A stretch of DNA of 64,000 bases from Pseudomonadota bacterium (GTDB lineage Bacteria; Myxococcota_A; Polyangia; Haliangiales; Haliangiaceae), in assembly GCA_022360315.1 (NCBI GenBank), contig JAKSDA010000122.1, positions 1 through 64,000 of the forward strand. Direction: 5' to 3'. The notes below the pieces were generated by a model. It searched no databases and was not told the DNA's origin. It worked only from the letters and a program-made list of their open reading frames with translations. The number at the start of each line of letters is the position of its first letter. The first letter of the stretch is position 1. Positions 18,192-30,007 of the stretch are shown here, in pieces. A program made the translations under genes and the position numbers.

Positions 18192-21100
18192 TCACCGGCC
18201 GACCTCGCGCTTGCTCGAGACCGGCTCGGCCGACCCGGCTGCCGGATCGGGCCGGGCCGGATTGGCGGCCTGCTCGGCGACCTGGGCCAGCGGTTCGCGG
18301 CCGGATTCGCCCAGGGTCCACTCGTACTCGGCCGGAACCTGCCTTCTGACCTGACGCTCGATGTGCGCGGCAATGCGGCGATAGGACTGGCTGCGAGATA
18401 CACCCCGCTTCATCTCGCTCAGCCTCTCATAGGGCACAAATGGGCCAATCCGCGCCACCAGATCGCGGTGCTTGGGCAAACGGGGCAGGTAGGCGCCTTT
18501 TGGGAACGCATCGTAGGTGCCGCCCAAGTACATGGGCAAAATGCCGCATTGGTTGGTCAAAGACAGGTAGCCAAGAGACGGTTTGAAGTCGCTCATGACC
18601 CCGGTCTTGGACCGAGTGCCCTCGGGAAAGATCAGGAGGATATGGCCCGAACGGATGACATCGCCGGCCAGACGAAGTGACTCGCGCAGCGATCCATAGC
18701 GCTCCATGGGCACCAGATTGGTGAAATTCTCGAAATAGGCCCGGCGCACCGGATCGTCGAAAAAGTAGTCTCGGGCGGCCAGGGCGACCAGTAACTCGCC
18801 CTGCTCGCCGAGCGCGTGCTTGACCAGGCCCATGTCGAGATGGCTGGCGTGGTTGGCCGCCACGATATACCCGCCAGTAGGCGGCGCATAGGCCTCACCG
18901 CTGACGTCAGTGTCGTACAGACGCTGGTAGGCCATGCGCTGGCCCATACGCAGGGCGCGCCGGCCGATGCGCACCCATAGATCGGGCACCGCGATCTCCT
19001 CGTCATCGCCGCTCTCGTGGTCTCGTTTGCCCTTCTTGACCCGCTCTTTGCGCCCGTCCTTGCGCCCGCCGGCCTCGGCCTCGATGCCGTGCTGGGCGGT
19101 GTAGTTCTCGACGTCGGCCACGGTGTCGAGATCGGTCAGAGCCGCCGGATCGGATAATGTCACCCCCGCAGCCTCGAGGGCCACGCCGAGCTCGGTAAAC
19201 ATCAGCGAGTCGTAGCCGAGCTCGTCGAGCCGAGTTTCCGGCTGGACCTGAGAGCGCTTTTTCTGCGCAACCTGGGCGATGACATCGCGTATCCAGTCAG
19301 TGGAGCTGCGCTGGCCCGGTTCGCCGCCCTCGGGCCGCTCTTTGCGGGCCTGGCTGGCTCGCGCTGCGGCCGCCTCGAGTCGGCTCAGCTCGGCCACTAC
19401 CTCGCCCCGTTTGACCTTGCGGGTCGACGTCTTGGGCAGGTCGTGATCCCACAGATGATAGACTTTGAGCCGCTTGTGAAGTGGCAGCTGCTTGGTCAAA
19501 TCCTGCACGTGCTGCAATAGCCGCTGCCGGATGACCTCGCGCGATAGGCCGTCTTTGCCGTATTCGGGCACGATCAGCGCGGCCACCGTTTCGCCGGTAT
19601 GGCCCGAGGGAAGGCCGACGATGGACAGCTCCTTGATATACGGCGAGTCCGAATAGATGGCCTCGAGTTCGTCCGGATAGACGTTTTCGCCCGAGGTACC
19701 CAGGATCATGTCCTTCTTGCGGCCCACGATGTACAGATTGCCGTCCCGATCCAGACGACCCAGGTCGCCGGTATGAAGCCAGCCGGCCCTGAGGACCGCA
19801 CTGGTCGCCTCGGGATTGTGATAATATCCCTCCATCACATTGGGCCCTTTGGTGACCACTTCTCCAATGCCGCTGTCGTCGGGCTGGTCGATCTTTATGT
19901 CGACCCCGGGCAGGGCCCGACCCACGCTGCCGATGGCGGTCTTTTCATTGGGCCGCATGACCGCGATGACCGGAGATGCCTCGGTCATGCCGTAGCCCTC
20001 GTAGAGGCGAAAGCCCAGGCCGTGAAATGACTTCATGACATCGCTGGGCAGCGCCGACCCACCGCTGATGAGAAGCCGTAGGCGGCCACCGAGCTTGCTG
20101 TGAACCGGAAAGAACAACAGCTTGCCCGGGTTGAATCCGGTTTTTTCGGCGATCATTCGCGACAGCTCGACCACTGCGTCGACCGCGCGGCGCAGAAGCG
20201 GCCCGCGATCGGCAACCACGCTGAAGATCTTGCGGTGAATCAGCTGCCACAGAGCCGGCACTCCGACCATGCTGGTAATGTGGCCCTCGGCCAGGGCGTC
20301 CGATAGGGATTCGGGCCCGATCTCCTCGAGATAGGTGATCGATGACCCGTGCACCAGGGGCATGAGCAGACCGGCGGCAAACTCGAATGTGTGGTGAAGC
20401 GGCAGAACCGAGAGCAAACCGTCGTGGCGGTAGAGCTTGAAGAGCGACGACATCTTGGCCGTCATCGAGGTCAGATTCTTGTGGCTGAGCATGACGCCCT
20501 TGGGCTCACCAGTAGTGCCCGAGGTGTAGATCAGCGAGGCGGTGGTCCCGCCCAGTCGCGGCCGGGCGACCGCCATGGGCGATACCGCAGGCTCGACCAA
20601 AATGTCGTCGAAGCCGAGTACGCCGACATCGAGGACCGGCTGCGCCACATCACTGCCGGCCGCGCCCGGGTCGCCGGAATCGTTGGCCATGGCCGATGCA
20701 ATGGCGCGGCCAAGGGCCGAGAGCGCTGCCGATACCTCGATGTCATCGCCCCGCATGGGCGTGGCAATGCCGTTCTCGGACAGCAGCCGGTCGGCCACGT
20801 CGGCTGAGGCAATGAGCAGCCGCGCTCCCGACGACTGGGCCAGATTGCTGACTTCGGGCAGGGATAGCCCCGAATCGAGAGGAACCGCCGTGGCCCCGGC
20901 TTTGAGAATGGCAAAGTAGCTGATAGCCCACTCGGGTCGGTTCTCGGACATGAGCATGACCCGATCGCCGCCTGCGATGCCGAGCTGGCGCAGCGAGCCC
21001 GCGCCCTGCGCGGCCATGTCCTGGATTCGCTCGTAGGTGTACACCACCGGCTCGTCGCCCCGTTTGGGCATGAGCCGCATGGCCACCCGGTGCTTGTTGA

Positions 21101-22832
21101 GCTTGGTCGCGGCATCGAACAACTCGACCAGGTCTTTGTAGGTGTACACCGAGCGCTGTTTGGGACCGAACTCGTCGTCAAGAATGGGAAACACCCATTT
21201 TTGCAGGCCGGGAAAGTGGCTGTCGAACCAGTAGGACCGCCAGTTGATCGCGTCGGGATCCCAGCGCAAAACCTCGCGGTCGTGGGCGGTGAGCTGGGCA
21301 TTGAGCCCGCGGGTATTGTCGCAGCGAAAGCGGATATCGTGGTCAAAGGTAAACGCCTTGAAGAGCTCGATCACATCGATGGCCTGGCCGGCGAACTCGG
21401 ATACCCGGGCCAGTTGCTCCTGGGCTCGCTCGGCCACCGCGGTGAGCCGGGGGGCGCCCCAGCGGGGCAGCCGGCGGTCGATCTCGTCGCCGATGCGGTC
21501 GGCGACCCGCTTGAACTGGGGCGCCGAGAAGCGCTGAAAGCGCTTGTACTCGACCGGAAATGGCTCGAGCCGGGCGCGCAGGCGATTTCGGAACGGCTCT
21601 TCACCGCTGTCGGCCAGTTCGCGGTAGTACCTGCGGATGGCCAGGCTGCTCAGCTCGGTCAGCCGCTCGGTGTAGACCGGATTGATATCGCTGGTGCCGC
21701 ACTGATAGACCGGTTTGTGGCAATTGGCGATGAGCGCTGCCGTGGCCTGGATCATGGCAGCCGACACCATGTCGACCGGAATGATATCGAGCGGAGTGCG
21801 GTGGCCGGCCACGATGTGGCGGTGGCCCTTGAGAGCCAGATAAATGAGCGGCGCAGTGGTGTTGAATCCCTCGTTCCAGCCGGCAAATGGATAGCGCACC
21901 GACGACTCGACAATGGCTGGCCGGAGCACGGTGGCGCGCACGTCTTTATCGGCCAGAATGACCTGCTCGCCGAGCGACTTGGTATAGGTATAGGTGTTGG
22001 TCCAGCCCCAGTGTTCGGCGCGTTCCTGGCCGAGCTCCTGCAGGCGTTTGTGCATCCACAGCTTTCGCTCGCGCGCCACGGCCAGACGCAAGGTCTGTTT
22101 GTTGTCGGGATCGCGGCGCTGGGCGCGCAGGCTTTCGGCCGCTTGCTCGCGAAACTGCGAGATATGGGCCCGGTCGTTGGCCAGGGTGCGGACCTGCTCG
22201 ATGATGCGCTGGCAGTCGGCGATTTCGGCCTCGGCCGAGAAATCGTCGGTTCTGAGTTCGTCGTGGCGGGGAAAGTAACCGATGACCGGCTCGTCTTCCC
22301 ACACCTCGCCGTCGCGCCGGCCGGCGACATAACAGGTCGACACGTGCAGGAGATGAGCTCCGGTCGCCCGGGCCACGTCGAGTACGTTCTTGGCGCCGAG
22401 CGCGTTGATGCGGATCGCGCTCTCGAGCGACGGCATGAACGAGACCAGACCGGCCGAATTGATGATGGCCGAGATGCCGTGATCGGCAAACTGGCCGATC
22501 TGATTGTCGTCGAAATTGCACCGCGGCCGGCCGATATCGCCCGCGATGGGGACGATTTTTTCGCGCAGGAAACTGTCGTAGCCGTCCTGCCACATCTCGC
22601 GCAGTGGATCGAAGGCGGGCGATCGGGCCACTTTGTCAAAAAATCGCTCCTCGGCAGTGTCGCCCATACCCGGACGGACCAGGGCATAGATCCGGCCGAT
22701 GTTGGGATACCGGCACAGGAGCATGGACAGCACCACCTTGCCGACAAAGCCGGTAGTGCCGATCAAGAGCACGTTCTTTTGATCGAGCGTTTTGGCGACG
22801 TCGAGTTGTTCCCGGTCTTTTTCCTCGGCCAT
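18192..22832 (-). CDS. elbD: Four-module lipid synthase: fatty acyl reductase, AMP-ligase, ACP, PlsC acyltransferase (ElbD-like)
   Basis: 1,546 residues. Module 1 (about 20-470): NAD-dependent fatty acyl-CoA reductase, [11 protein letters not shown] and catalytic YTYTK (near 281). Module 2 (about 565-1115): acyl-CoA/acyl-ACP synthetase, [30 protein letters not shown] and [13 protein letters not shown]. Module 3 (about 1165-1245): acyl carrier protein with its phosphopantetheine serine in [13 protein letters not shown] (near 1207). Module 4 (about 1285-1490): PlsC-type acyltransferase, NHASHLD (near 1328) and [11 protein letters not shown] basic linker separates ACP and PlsC. Motif cores are all intact. 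From memory, this order matches ElbD, linked to ether-lipid synthesis and sporulation in Myxococcus xanthus; the symbol is given on that basis and should be confirmed. Soluble or membrane-associated through PlsC. Confidence 0.85.
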   Translation of the reverse strand: MAEEKDREQLDVAKTLDQKNVLLIGTTGFVGKVVLSMLLCRYPNIGRIYALVRPGMGDTAEERFFDKVARSPAFDPLREMWQDGYDSFLREKIVPIAGDIGRPRCNFDDNQIGQFADHGISAIINSAGLVSFMPSLESAIRINALGAKNVLDVARATGAHLLHVSTCYVAGRRDGEVWEDEPVIGYFPRHDELRTDDFSAEAEIADCQRIIEQVRTLANDRAHISQFREQAAESLRAQRRDPDNKQTLRLAVARERKLWMHKRLQELGQERAEHWGWTNTYTYTKSLGEQVILADKDVRATVLRPAIVESSVRYPFAGWNEGFNTTAPLIYLALKGHRHIVAGHRTPLDIIPVDMVSAAMIQATAALIANCHKPVYQCGTSDINPVYTERLTELSSLAIRRYYRELADSGEEPFRNRLRARLEPFPVEYKRFQRFSAPQFKRVADRIGDEIDRRLPRWGAPRLTAVAERAQEQLARVSEFAGQAIDVIELFKAFTFDHDIRFRCDNTRGLNAQLTAHDREVLRWDPDAINWRSYWFDSHFPGLQKWVFPILDDEFGPKQRSVYTYKDLVELFDAATKLNKHRVAMRLMPKRGDEPVVYTYERIQDMAAQGAGSLRQLGIAGGDRVMLMSENRPEWAISYFAILKAGATAVPLDSGLSLPEVSNLAQSSGARLLIASADVADRLLSENGIATPMRGDDIEVSAALSALGRAIASAMANDSGDPGAAGSDVAQPVLDVGVLGFDDILVEPAVSPMAVARPRLGGTTASLIYTSGTTGEPKGVMLSHKNLTSMTAKMSSLFKLYRHDGLLSVLPLHHTFEFAAGLLMPLVHGSSITYLEEIGPESLSDALAEGHITSMVGVPALWQLIHRKIFSVVADRGPLLRRAVDAVVELSRMIAEKTGFNPGKLLFFPVHSKLGGRLRLLISGGSALPSDVMKSFHGLGFRLYEGYGMTEASPVIAVMRPNEKTAIGSVGRALPGVDIKIDQPDDSGIGEVVTKGPNVMEGYYHNPEATSAVLRAGWLHTGDLGRLDRDGNLYIVGRKKDMILGTSGENVYPDELEAIYSDSPYIKELSIVGLPSGHTGETVAALIVPEYGKDGLSREVIRQRLLQHVQDLTKQLPLHKRLKVYHLWDHDLPKTSTRKVKRGEVVAELSRLEAAAARASQARKERPEGGEPGQRSSTDWIRDVIAQVAQKKRSQVQPETRLDELGYDSLMFTELGVALEAAGVTLSDPAALTDLDTVADVENYTAQHGIEAEAGGRKDGRKERVKKGKRDHESGDDEEIAVPDLWVRIGRRALRMGQRMAYQRLYDTDVSGEAYAPPTGGYIVAANHASHLDMGLVKHALGEQGELLVALAARDYFFDDPVRRAYFENFTNLVPMERYGSLRESLRLAGDVIRSGHILLIFPEGTRSKTGVMSDFKPSLGYLSLTNQCGILPMYLGGTYDAFPKGAYLPRLPKHRDLVARIGPFVPYERLSEMKRGVSRSQSYRRIAAHIERQVRRQVPAEYEWTLGESGREPLAQVAEQAANPARPDPAAGSAEPVSSKREVGR

Positions 22833-22865
22833 GGTTGCTCCCAGGGGGGATCGCGAAATGTCGGA

Positions 22866-24476
<1,611 letters not shown>

Positions 24477-24592
24477 ACGTACGCGCCGATAGTGCCTACA
24501 ATGGGTTGGGAGCGCAAGGGGAGTCGCGACTCTCGAAAAGCCCGATGTCTCCGGTCTAAATCGGAATTTTGCGGAAACTGGCGACCGGTCGC

Positions 24593-25273
24593 TCAGTACA
24601 GGTCGAGGACTGGCCAGTCGTAGGACCGGGCGACCGAGCGCAGGCGGAGGTCGGGGTTGACCGCGGTGGGGTGACCGACCACGGCGAGCATGGGAAAGTC
24701 GGAGTAGCTGTCCGAATAGGCCCACGATTCGGTCAAGTCGACATCGTGTTGGCGGGCGTAGTGGCGCATGATATTGGCCTTGGTCGCGCCGCCGACGAAC
24801 GGCTTGGCCAGCTTGCCGGTGGCGTAGCCGTCGTGAAACTCGAGTCGATTGGCGATGAAATCGTCGACTTCGAGGTACTCGGCCAGCGGCCGTAGAGTGA
24901 AGTCAAGTGCCCCCGAGATCAGCACTTGCCGGCATCCGGCCCGCCGTGACTCCTCGATCAGGGCGCGGCTGCGCGGGTAGATCTTGGGCTCGATGACCTC
25001 CTCGAACAGCTCCTCGGCCAGGGTGACCAGGCGGTCTTCGCTCATGCCCTCGTAGAGGCGGTAGAACAGCTCGTTGAACCATTTTCGCGAGATCTTGTCG
25101 GCTGCCCAGAAGAGCGGCAGGGACATCGCCGTAGTTCCCCATTTGCGCGCCGCTTCCACGAGGGACGCCTGCCGGATGGCGTAAAACGTAAACGTATGGA
25201 CGATGTTGATGCTGATGAGTGTTCCATCAACATCATAGAACGCCGCGGAATTCTTGTACTTCGACCGAGCCAT
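24593..25273 (-). CDS. HAD-IB family phosphatase
   Basis: 226 residues. Motif [17 protein letters not shown] provides the nucleophile Asp and acid Asp; motif II is VLISGAL; motif III lysine lies in [17 protein letters not shown]; motif IV is [12 protein letters not shown]. This is the HAD subfamily IB seen with PlsC in phospholipid enzymes (CicA-like) and in phosphoserine phosphatases. First gene of the lipid operon, so removal of phosphate from a glycerophosphate or alkyl-phosphate intermediate is a reasonable guess. A TTGACA lies at 25311-25316 on the minus strand with a weak -10 (AACAGT, 17-base spacing) just before the gene; the promoter is only tentative. Confidence 0.87.
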   Translation of the reverse strand: MARSKYKNSAAFYDVDGTLISINIVHTFTFYAIRQASLVEAARKWGTTAMSLPLFWAADKISRKWFNELFYRLYEGMSEDRLVTLAEELFEEVIEPKIYPRSRALIEESRRAGCRQVLISGALDFTLRPLAEYLEVDDFIANRLEFHDGYATGKLAKPFVGGATKANIMRHYARQHDVDLTESWAYSDSYSDFPMLAVVGHPTAVNPDLRLRSVARSYDWPVLDLY

Positions 25274-25396
25274 GAGAGAGCGCTGGAACTGTTGCCAAAG
25301 TGCGGGCGCCTGTCAACCGCGAGCGCCTGCACTCTTTCCTGGCAATGCAAATGAGTGTCACAAATCATCGCCGATACCTGTTAAAAACAGCGGGCG

Positions 25397-25786
25397 ATGG
25401 TAGCCATCCCTTCCTGGGTCACCTTTCTCGTTGCCGGCGTGGTCATCTGCTTTGGTCTGTACCGCCTCTATATTGCGCGGACCAGTGATGCGGAGTCGCT
25501 CAAAAAGCGCAAGGGCATGTACGGACTGCCCAAACGGACCCATACGCTCTTTGGCATCCTGTATCTGATCCTGGGTGCGTTTTTGATCGCCAGCGCGCTC
25601 GGCTACAACCCGTTCGTCCAGAGCCAGCCCGAGCCAACGTGGATTGAACTCCCGCGCAACCCGGATCGGCCGGCTGGCCCGGCCAAAGCTCCCGGTCAGC
25701 CTGACCAGGGCAATGGTTCGGGTCCGGCCGGCGAAGAGTCCGGGCCGGGTCATTTCTTCAGCGCGCGGTACAGGGTCGCTCGATGA
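25397..25786 (+). CDS. Small membrane protein of unknown function
   Basis: 129 residues. Two hydrophobic segments, FLVAGVVICFGLYRLYIA (about 10-27) and LFGILYLILGAFLIASALGY (about 51-70), separated by a basic loop (SLKKRKGMYGLPKRTH), then a Pro/Gly-rich tail. No family recognised. The tail (HFFSARYRVAR) runs 37 bases into the 3' end of the convergent resolvase gene, so insertion of the resolvase element has probably replaced the original C-terminus. Positive residues between the helices suggest a hairpin with a cytoplasmic loop. Confidence 0.6.
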   Translation: MVAIPSWVTFLVAGVVICFGLYRLYIARTSDAESLKKRKGMYGLPKRTHTLFGILYLILGAFLIASALGYNPFVQSQPEPTWIELPRNPDRPAGPAKAPGQPDQGNGSGPAGEESGPGHFFSARYRVAR

Positions 25787-26298
25787 ACTCCAAGTTGCTC
25801 GGCAACTTGGCTCGCGGTGATCGCAGGGTCAGCAAGCATCGCAGTGGCCATCTGCACCTGTTTGGGGCTGAGCGCACGTGGACGGCCAAGTAGCTGGCCA
25901 CGCGCTCGAGCAGCAGCCAGCCCTGCACGGGTACGCTCTCGAATCATGTCGCGCTCGAACTCTGCTAACGCGCCGAAGATGTGAAAGGTCAGCTTTCCAG
26001 CGGGAGTCGTTGTATCAATCGACTCTCTGAGTGAGCGAAATCCTACCTTACTTTCCCGCAACGCGTTTACGGTGTCGATCAGGTCTCGAAGCGAGCGTCC
26101 TAGCCGATCGAGTTTCCAGACCACGACGACATCGCCTGGCCGTGCGAAGTCGATCAGCTTGTCGCGCTGTGGAAAACTCTTGGCCGCCCCCGAGACCTTC
26201 TCGCGGTAGATCTTCTCGCAGCCTGCCGCTTTGAGCGCATCTCGCTGCAGCCGTAGCTTCTGGTCCTCGGTGGACACGCGAGCATATCCAATCAGCAT
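25750..26298 (-). CDS. Serine resolvase/invertase (Tn3/Pin type)
   Basis: 182 residues, complete: MLIGYARVSTEDQKLRLQRD with the catalytic serine in ARVST, the conserved VVWKLDRLGRSLRDLIDTVN and FGALAEFERDMIRERTRAGL, and a C-terminal helix-turn-helix AITASQVAEQLGVHRATLYR. ATG at 26298 has AAAGGA about eight bases upstream. Serine recombinases of this size resolve cointegrates or invert DNA between res or inversion sites. No transposase lies beside it. The palindromes at 26318-26447 directly upstream look like its res site and operator, which would make it self-regulated. Confidence 0.92.
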   Translation of the reverse strand: MLIGYARVSTEDQKLRLQRDALKAAGCEKIYREKVSGAAKSFPQRDKLIDFARPGDVVVVWKLDRLGRSLRDLIDTVNALRESKVGFRSLRESIDTTTPAGKLTFHIFGALAEFERDMIRERTRAGLAAARARGQLLGRPRALSPKQVQMATAMLADPAITASQVAEQLGVHRATLYRALKK

Positions 26299-26317
26299 GA
26301 TTTGTCCTTTCGCTGGG

Positions 26318-26348
26318 TGTAGACACCGTTGCAATAACGGTGTCTACA
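26318..26348. promoter_or_regulatory. Perfect 13-bp palindrome upstream of the resolvase
   Basis: TGTAGACACCGTT, loop GCAAT, AACGGTGTCTACA: perfect 13-bp arms, 20 bases before the resolvase start codon. Candidate resolvase dimer-binding subsite or operator. Confidence 0.7.
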
Positions 26349-26356
26349 ATACAATA

Positions 26357-26460
26357 TGCGACACCGAGTTCTGCAACAAGATTTTGCGACACCTCGCGGG
26401 GGTTGGGGGTCCTCTCGAGCTCGCCATGAGACTGTCGCATATGCGACCGCTTTCGCGACA
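26357..26460. promoter_or_regulatory. Cluster of GCGAC half-sites, probable res site
   Basis: Two direct copies of TGCGACACC (26357-26365 and 26385-26393, 28 bases apart), a perfect 14-base palindrome GTCGCATATGCGAC (26434-26447) and a further GCGACA (26455-26460). With the palindrome at 26318-26348 this gives three spaced elements, as expected of the three-subsite res of Tn3-type resolvases. The promoter of the resolvase probably lies in it. Confidence 0.55.
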
Positions 26461-26470
26461 CGACCGGCTC

Positions 26471-26611
26471 TTAGAACGGCGACGCGACGTCGTGAATGTC
26501 GTTGCCGACCAGGCGATTGTCGCGACCGATGAGGCGCACGGTCGTCCGCGCGTTGGTGGCGCGAAATTCGTTGCCCCCGATGATCAGGTTGTGGCCCTCG
26601 AGGACGACCAT
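26471..26611 (-). pseudogene. Right-handed beta-helix protein, C-terminal remnant
   Basis: A 46-codon frame too short to be called alone: VVLEGHNLIIGGNEFRATN, RTTVRLIGRDNRLVGNDIHD, ending VASPF and a stop. The recurring Gly-Asn-x-(I/F) turns are those of parallel beta-helix (pectate-lyase-like) repeats. Only two coils remain, so most of the gene is lost, probably by insertion of the neighbouring resolvase element. Confidence 0.45.
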
Positions 26612-26672
26612 GTTTCATAGCTCACGCCCGGCAACTTGGCCTGGACGTGCTCGGCAGCGGATAATCCCGGCC

Positions 26673-27482
26673 ATGTCAGTCAAGGTTCTCGGCTTTCCCT
26701 GGGATGAGATGTCTTCGTACCTGCGCGGTCCCGCCGAGGCACCGGCGCGGATTCGTGCGGTCATGGACTCGGGCTCGAGCAACCTCTGCAGCGAGGATGG
26801 TCTGGACCTCTCCGCGAGCCAGGACTTCGAAGTGCTCGGCGATATGCCCCTCGAAGCAGGCGAGCAGGCAGTCGCCCAGATCGAGGCGACGATTCGCGAG
26901 TTTCTTGGCCGTGGCCATCGCCTGCTCTCTCTGGGTGGCGATCACGCGGTCACCTATCCCATCCTGCGTGCCTATGGGCGCAAGTTCCCGCAGCTGAGCA
27001 TCCTGCACTTCGATGCCCACCCGGATCTGTATGAGGAATTCGAGGGCAACCGCCTATCCCACGCCTGCCCCTTCGCCCGCATCATGGAAGAAGGGCTCGT
27101 CCAGCGTCTCGTGCAAGTGGGCATCCGCACGATCAACGCGCAGCAGCAGGCACAGATCGAGCGCTATGGCGTGGAAGTCTTCGAAGCCAGGCATGTAGAA
27201 CGCAACATGCGTATCGATTTCGCCGGCCCGGTCTACCTGAGCTTCGACCTGGATGGCATCGACCCTGCAGAAGCGCCTGGCGTTTCACACCACGAGCCCG
27301 GTGGCATCAGCCTGCGCCAGGCCCTGGACATCATCCAGAAGATCGAGGCCCCTTTGGTCGGCGCCGACATCGTCGAGCTCAATCCCAGGCGCGATGATCA
27401 TGAGCGCACGGCGGCAGTGGCGGTCAAGCTGCTCAAGGAGATCGGCGCGCGCATGCTCGCCACACCGCAGAGCAAGGTATGA
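26673..27482 (+). CDS. Arginase/agmatinase-family metallohydrolase
   Basis: 269 residues, complete. Manganese ligands are all present: SLGGDHAVTYPILRAY, HFDAHPDLYEEFEG and LSFDLDGIDPAEAPGVSHHE. Family members hydrolyse guanidino compounds such as arginine or agmatine to urea. The N-terminus (KVLGFPWDEMSSYLRGPAEA) is of the short agmatinase-like branch, but substrate cannot be fixed. ATG at 26673 begins a sound reading; the frame upstream is the shadow of the beta-helix remnant. Stands alone, convergent with the nucleotidase gene, right after the resolvase insertion. Confidence 0.9.
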   Translation: MSVKVLGFPWDEMSSYLRGPAEAPARIRAVMDSGSSNLCSEDGLDLSASQDFEVLGDMPLEAGEQAVAQIEATIREFLGRGHRLLSLGGDHAVTYPILRAYGRKFPQLSILHFDAHPDLYEEFEGNRLSHACPFARIMEEGLVQRLVQVGIRTINAQQQAQIERYGVEVFEARHVERNMRIDFAGPVYLSFDLDGIDPAEAPGVSHHEPGGISLRQALDIIQKIEAPLVGADIVELNPRRDDHERTAAVAVKLLKEIGARMLATPQSKV

Positions 27483-27517
27483 GCGAGGCGAGAAATCATT
27501 GCACCGGCACGCGCGGA

Positions 27518-28942
27518 TTACCCCGGCTGGGCGGGATCGTGTGGCAAACTGCCCGGCGACGAACGAAAGTACTTGAAGGGGGAATGGGCGAGGAAATTGG
27601 ACACTCGAGAGGTGTAGATGTCGGCGTAGCGCTCGATCTGTCGGGCCAGGTGGCTCTTGTCAGAGCCCGCGCGCATGAGCAATCCCCAGCGCGGATTGGA
27701 CAGCTCGGCCGAGGCACGGGCCAGGGGAGCAATTCGCTCGTCCAGCGCAATGAGCTCGCCGCGCACCGCGTCCCGGGAAGAAACCAGATCAGTAGGGTCT
27801 TTGTGCCGGCCCGGCCCATAGCCGCCGCGAACCCGCTGCAGGGCGAGTTTGGCCGCGCACAACCTCTCCTCGAGCAGTTCTTTTTGCGCCATGAGCCGCC
27901 TGAGCTCGGCCCGGGTTGCGGCAAACCTCTCGACATGGGCAATCTCGTCTTCCAGCTCGCGCACGACCAGGGCGGTTCGCCAGCGCTGGATCCGCTTGGA
28001 TACCTGCACGTCCCCGAAGATGTGATCGCCGACATAGAGAATGCGGTCGCCGGCCACGCCGAGGTACGTTTCGACGTGATCCACGCAGCCGCCGAGATAG
28101 ATGCCGCGATCGTCGATTCCCGCGATCGTGGGGCGGAGTAGTCCGTCCTCGCTCACGATCTGGAACAGGCTGTTCTGGCCGGTAAAAAACAGCGGCTTGC
28201 GCGCCGACACGATGACCACGTCGAACAGTTCACGCCAGGTCATCTCGCCGGGCAAATAGGGATCGAACGCATACGTCATCATCGAGCGGGTGTAGCTCCA
28301 GTCCGAGTTGGTGATGAGAAGCAGCTTCTTGCCGGCGTGCTTCTGGTCGACCAAGGCCAGAGGAGCATCGCTGTCGATCGCTACAAACCGGTCGGGATCG
28401 GCGATCACCTCGTTCTTGAGCCGACCCTCGACATGAGCATAATCCAGCGTCGTCCGCACCAGGCGGTACAGATCGTCGTAGCCCATGACCTCGGGGATCG
28501 CTCGCGCATCGAGAAGCTCGACCAGCTGAGCATAGAGGCAGGCCTCCGAGAGGGAGAAAAACGTATTCATGAATTTCCACCGGCTCTCGGCCAGATCCAC
28601 GATGGTCCGGGAATACATGGCGCGCAGTTCATCGAACGAGATCGGCTCGGTGCCGTGATAACCGCGCTTGATGTAGCCGAATCGGTTGGCCTTGACGATA
28701 TTGCCGAGTTCGGTATCGATGACCAGACCGCGGATGAATGTCTGGTCGAATGCAAGCTCGCCAACCGGCCAGCCACGCTCGCCGAGTCGCATCTTGACGT
28801 GCTCGAACGCGTGCCGCTCCCACTCGTCCACCCGATAGTGAATGAGTGTGTAGTCCATGTCATAGCCAATGGCGTCGATGGAGCGCAGATTGAGCGTGCG
28901 ATTGCAAAATATGCGGCGGCGACTGCTTAAAACTCCGGTCAT
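27518..28942 (-). CDS. HAD-IG family 5'-nucleotidase
   Basis: 474 residues. HAD motif I is IDAIGYDMDYTLIHYR, close to the cytosolic 5'-nucleotidase II group; motif II lies in KKLLLITNSDWSYTRSMM; motif III and IV in LFFTGQ and GDRILYVGDHIFGDV. The C-terminal quarter has long helices (LRRLMAQKELLEERLCAAKL) that in eukaryotic relatives serve oligomerisation. Probable role: dephosphorylating IMP or GMP-type nucleotides. ATG at 28942. Upstream, 28943-29201 (about 260 bases) shows no gene; it contains only a TAGCCGCGGCTA palindrome near 29172. Confidence 0.88.
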   Translation of the reverse strand: MTGVLSSRRRIFCNRTLNLRSIDAIGYDMDYTLIHYRVDEWERHAFEHVKMRLGERGWPVGELAFDQTFIRGLVIDTELGNIVKANRFGYIKRGYHGTEPISFDELRAMYSRTIVDLAESRWKFMNTFFSLSEACLYAQLVELLDARAIPEVMGYDDLYRLVRTTLDYAHVEGRLKNEVIADPDRFVAIDSDAPLALVDQKHAGKKLLLITNSDWSYTRSMMTYAFDPYLPGEMTWRELFDVVIVSARKPLFFTGQNSLFQIVSEDGLLRPTIAGIDDRGIYLGGCVDHVETYLGVAGDRILYVGDHIFGDVQVSKRIQRWRTALVVRELEDEIAHVERFAATRAELRRLMAQKELLEERLCAAKLALQRVRGGYGPGRHKDPTDLVSSRDAVRGELIALDERIAPLARASAELSNPRWGLLMRAGSDKSHLARQIERYADIYTSRVSNFLAHSPFKYFRSSPGSLPHDPAQPG

Positions 28943-29201
28943 GTCAGCTGGCCAGAGTAGCAGAGAGCTGTGACCGGAGCGCGGCGAGCAGCTTCCATCG
29001 TTCCTGCCAGCCGGCTGGAGGCGCCTTCCGATAGCAGCCGGCACCTCCACCACAGCAACGCGAAAGCGCCGGCCAAAACCGGTCAAGCGAGGACGCCTTG
29101 CAAATCCGCCGAAGAGCGTTTGACACCAACGATCGGCGGATCGGGCAAATCGAACAGATGTTGGATGGGCTCTAGCCGCGGCTAGCCCACTGCCAGTGCA
29201 T

Positions 29202-29930
29202 TTATCGCGCGGGGTAAAGGCGAAGCAGACGCTCGCGATCCTTGGTATAGTGATAGCGGATTTGCTCGTCATCGTAGCGATGAGCTCTGCCGATCGGACA
29301 GGCGTCGCGCACCGAGACCCACAATCGCCAGTGTTTGTCCAGATCGACCTGGTCTGATTCAGCGGAAGCGGCGGCCAGAGCACGCTGGAATGCGGGGGTG
29401 CAATGCTCGTCGCACACGCACGGTTGCCGGATCGGCCGGACCTCGCCGGGACCGTCACAATCGACCACGATGACCGCACGGAGAGCAATCCACGGGCCGA
29501 ACTGGCGATGAACACTGAGGTGACAGGACGACAGCGCGGCCAGACCGGAGATCTCGGCGAGTCGCTGCATCGCGACCATGCGCTGGCCTCGCCAGTGGGC
29601 CGGAAACGCGCGCGATGGTCTGGCAATGGCCTCTTGTGCGCTGCGAACCACGCGATCGCAGTAGTCGTCGACCGGATGCTCACTGGCGCGCAGGTCGCGG
29701 TCGGTGCGCAGGGCTTCGACCAGATGTGGCCACAGGGCGCGCGAATTTCCGATCAGGATGGCCAGGGTCGAGCCGCGACCCCAGGTCGGCAACCGGTAGG
29801 TCTCGGCCACGGCCCGGTTGTACTGGGCTACCTCGAGCGGTTGATAGAGGTCGAGCCCGGCCTTTGCACACCGAGCACCCACCTGGCCGACGACCGTCGC
29901 GGAAAAATCCACCGCTTTACTCATGGGCAT
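29202..29930 (-). CDS. CblC/MMACHC-like cobalamin-trafficking protein
   Basis: About 242 residues resembling the vertebrate MMACHC (CblC) fold, a flavin/cobalamin dealkylase: DLYQPLEVAQYNRAV, STLAILIGNSRALWPHLVEA, EHPVDDYCDRVV and SVHRQFGPWIALRAVIVVD match the order of the CblC core (HPxFGGWFxxRGV). A late cysteine pair lies in PCVCDEHC. It would bind cobalamin and remove its upper ligand. Alternative: a distant QueG-like protein, but the 4Fe-4S motifs of QueG are absent. ATG at 29930, 29924 or 29954 are possible starts. Divergent from the GMC operon with fewer than 80 bases between starts. Confidence 0.65.
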   Translation of the reverse strand: MPMSKAVDFSATVVGQVGARCAKAGLDLYQPLEVAQYNRAVAETYRLPTWGRGSTLAILIGNSRALWPHLVEALRTDRDLRASEHPVDDYCDRVVRSAQEAIARPSRAFPAHWRGQRMVAMQRLAEISGLAALSSCHLSVHRQFGPWIALRAVIVVDCDGPGEVRPIRQPCVCDEHCTPAFQRALAAASAESDQVDLDKHWRLWVSVRDACPIGRAHRYDDEQIRYHYTKDRERLLRLYPAR

Positions 29931-30007
29931 CTCGGCAATCGAAAACAGAAACACGTGACCAGCCGCCCTTGCGCGATCCGGGCACTCAGATTATACAGCG
30001 CTCCACC

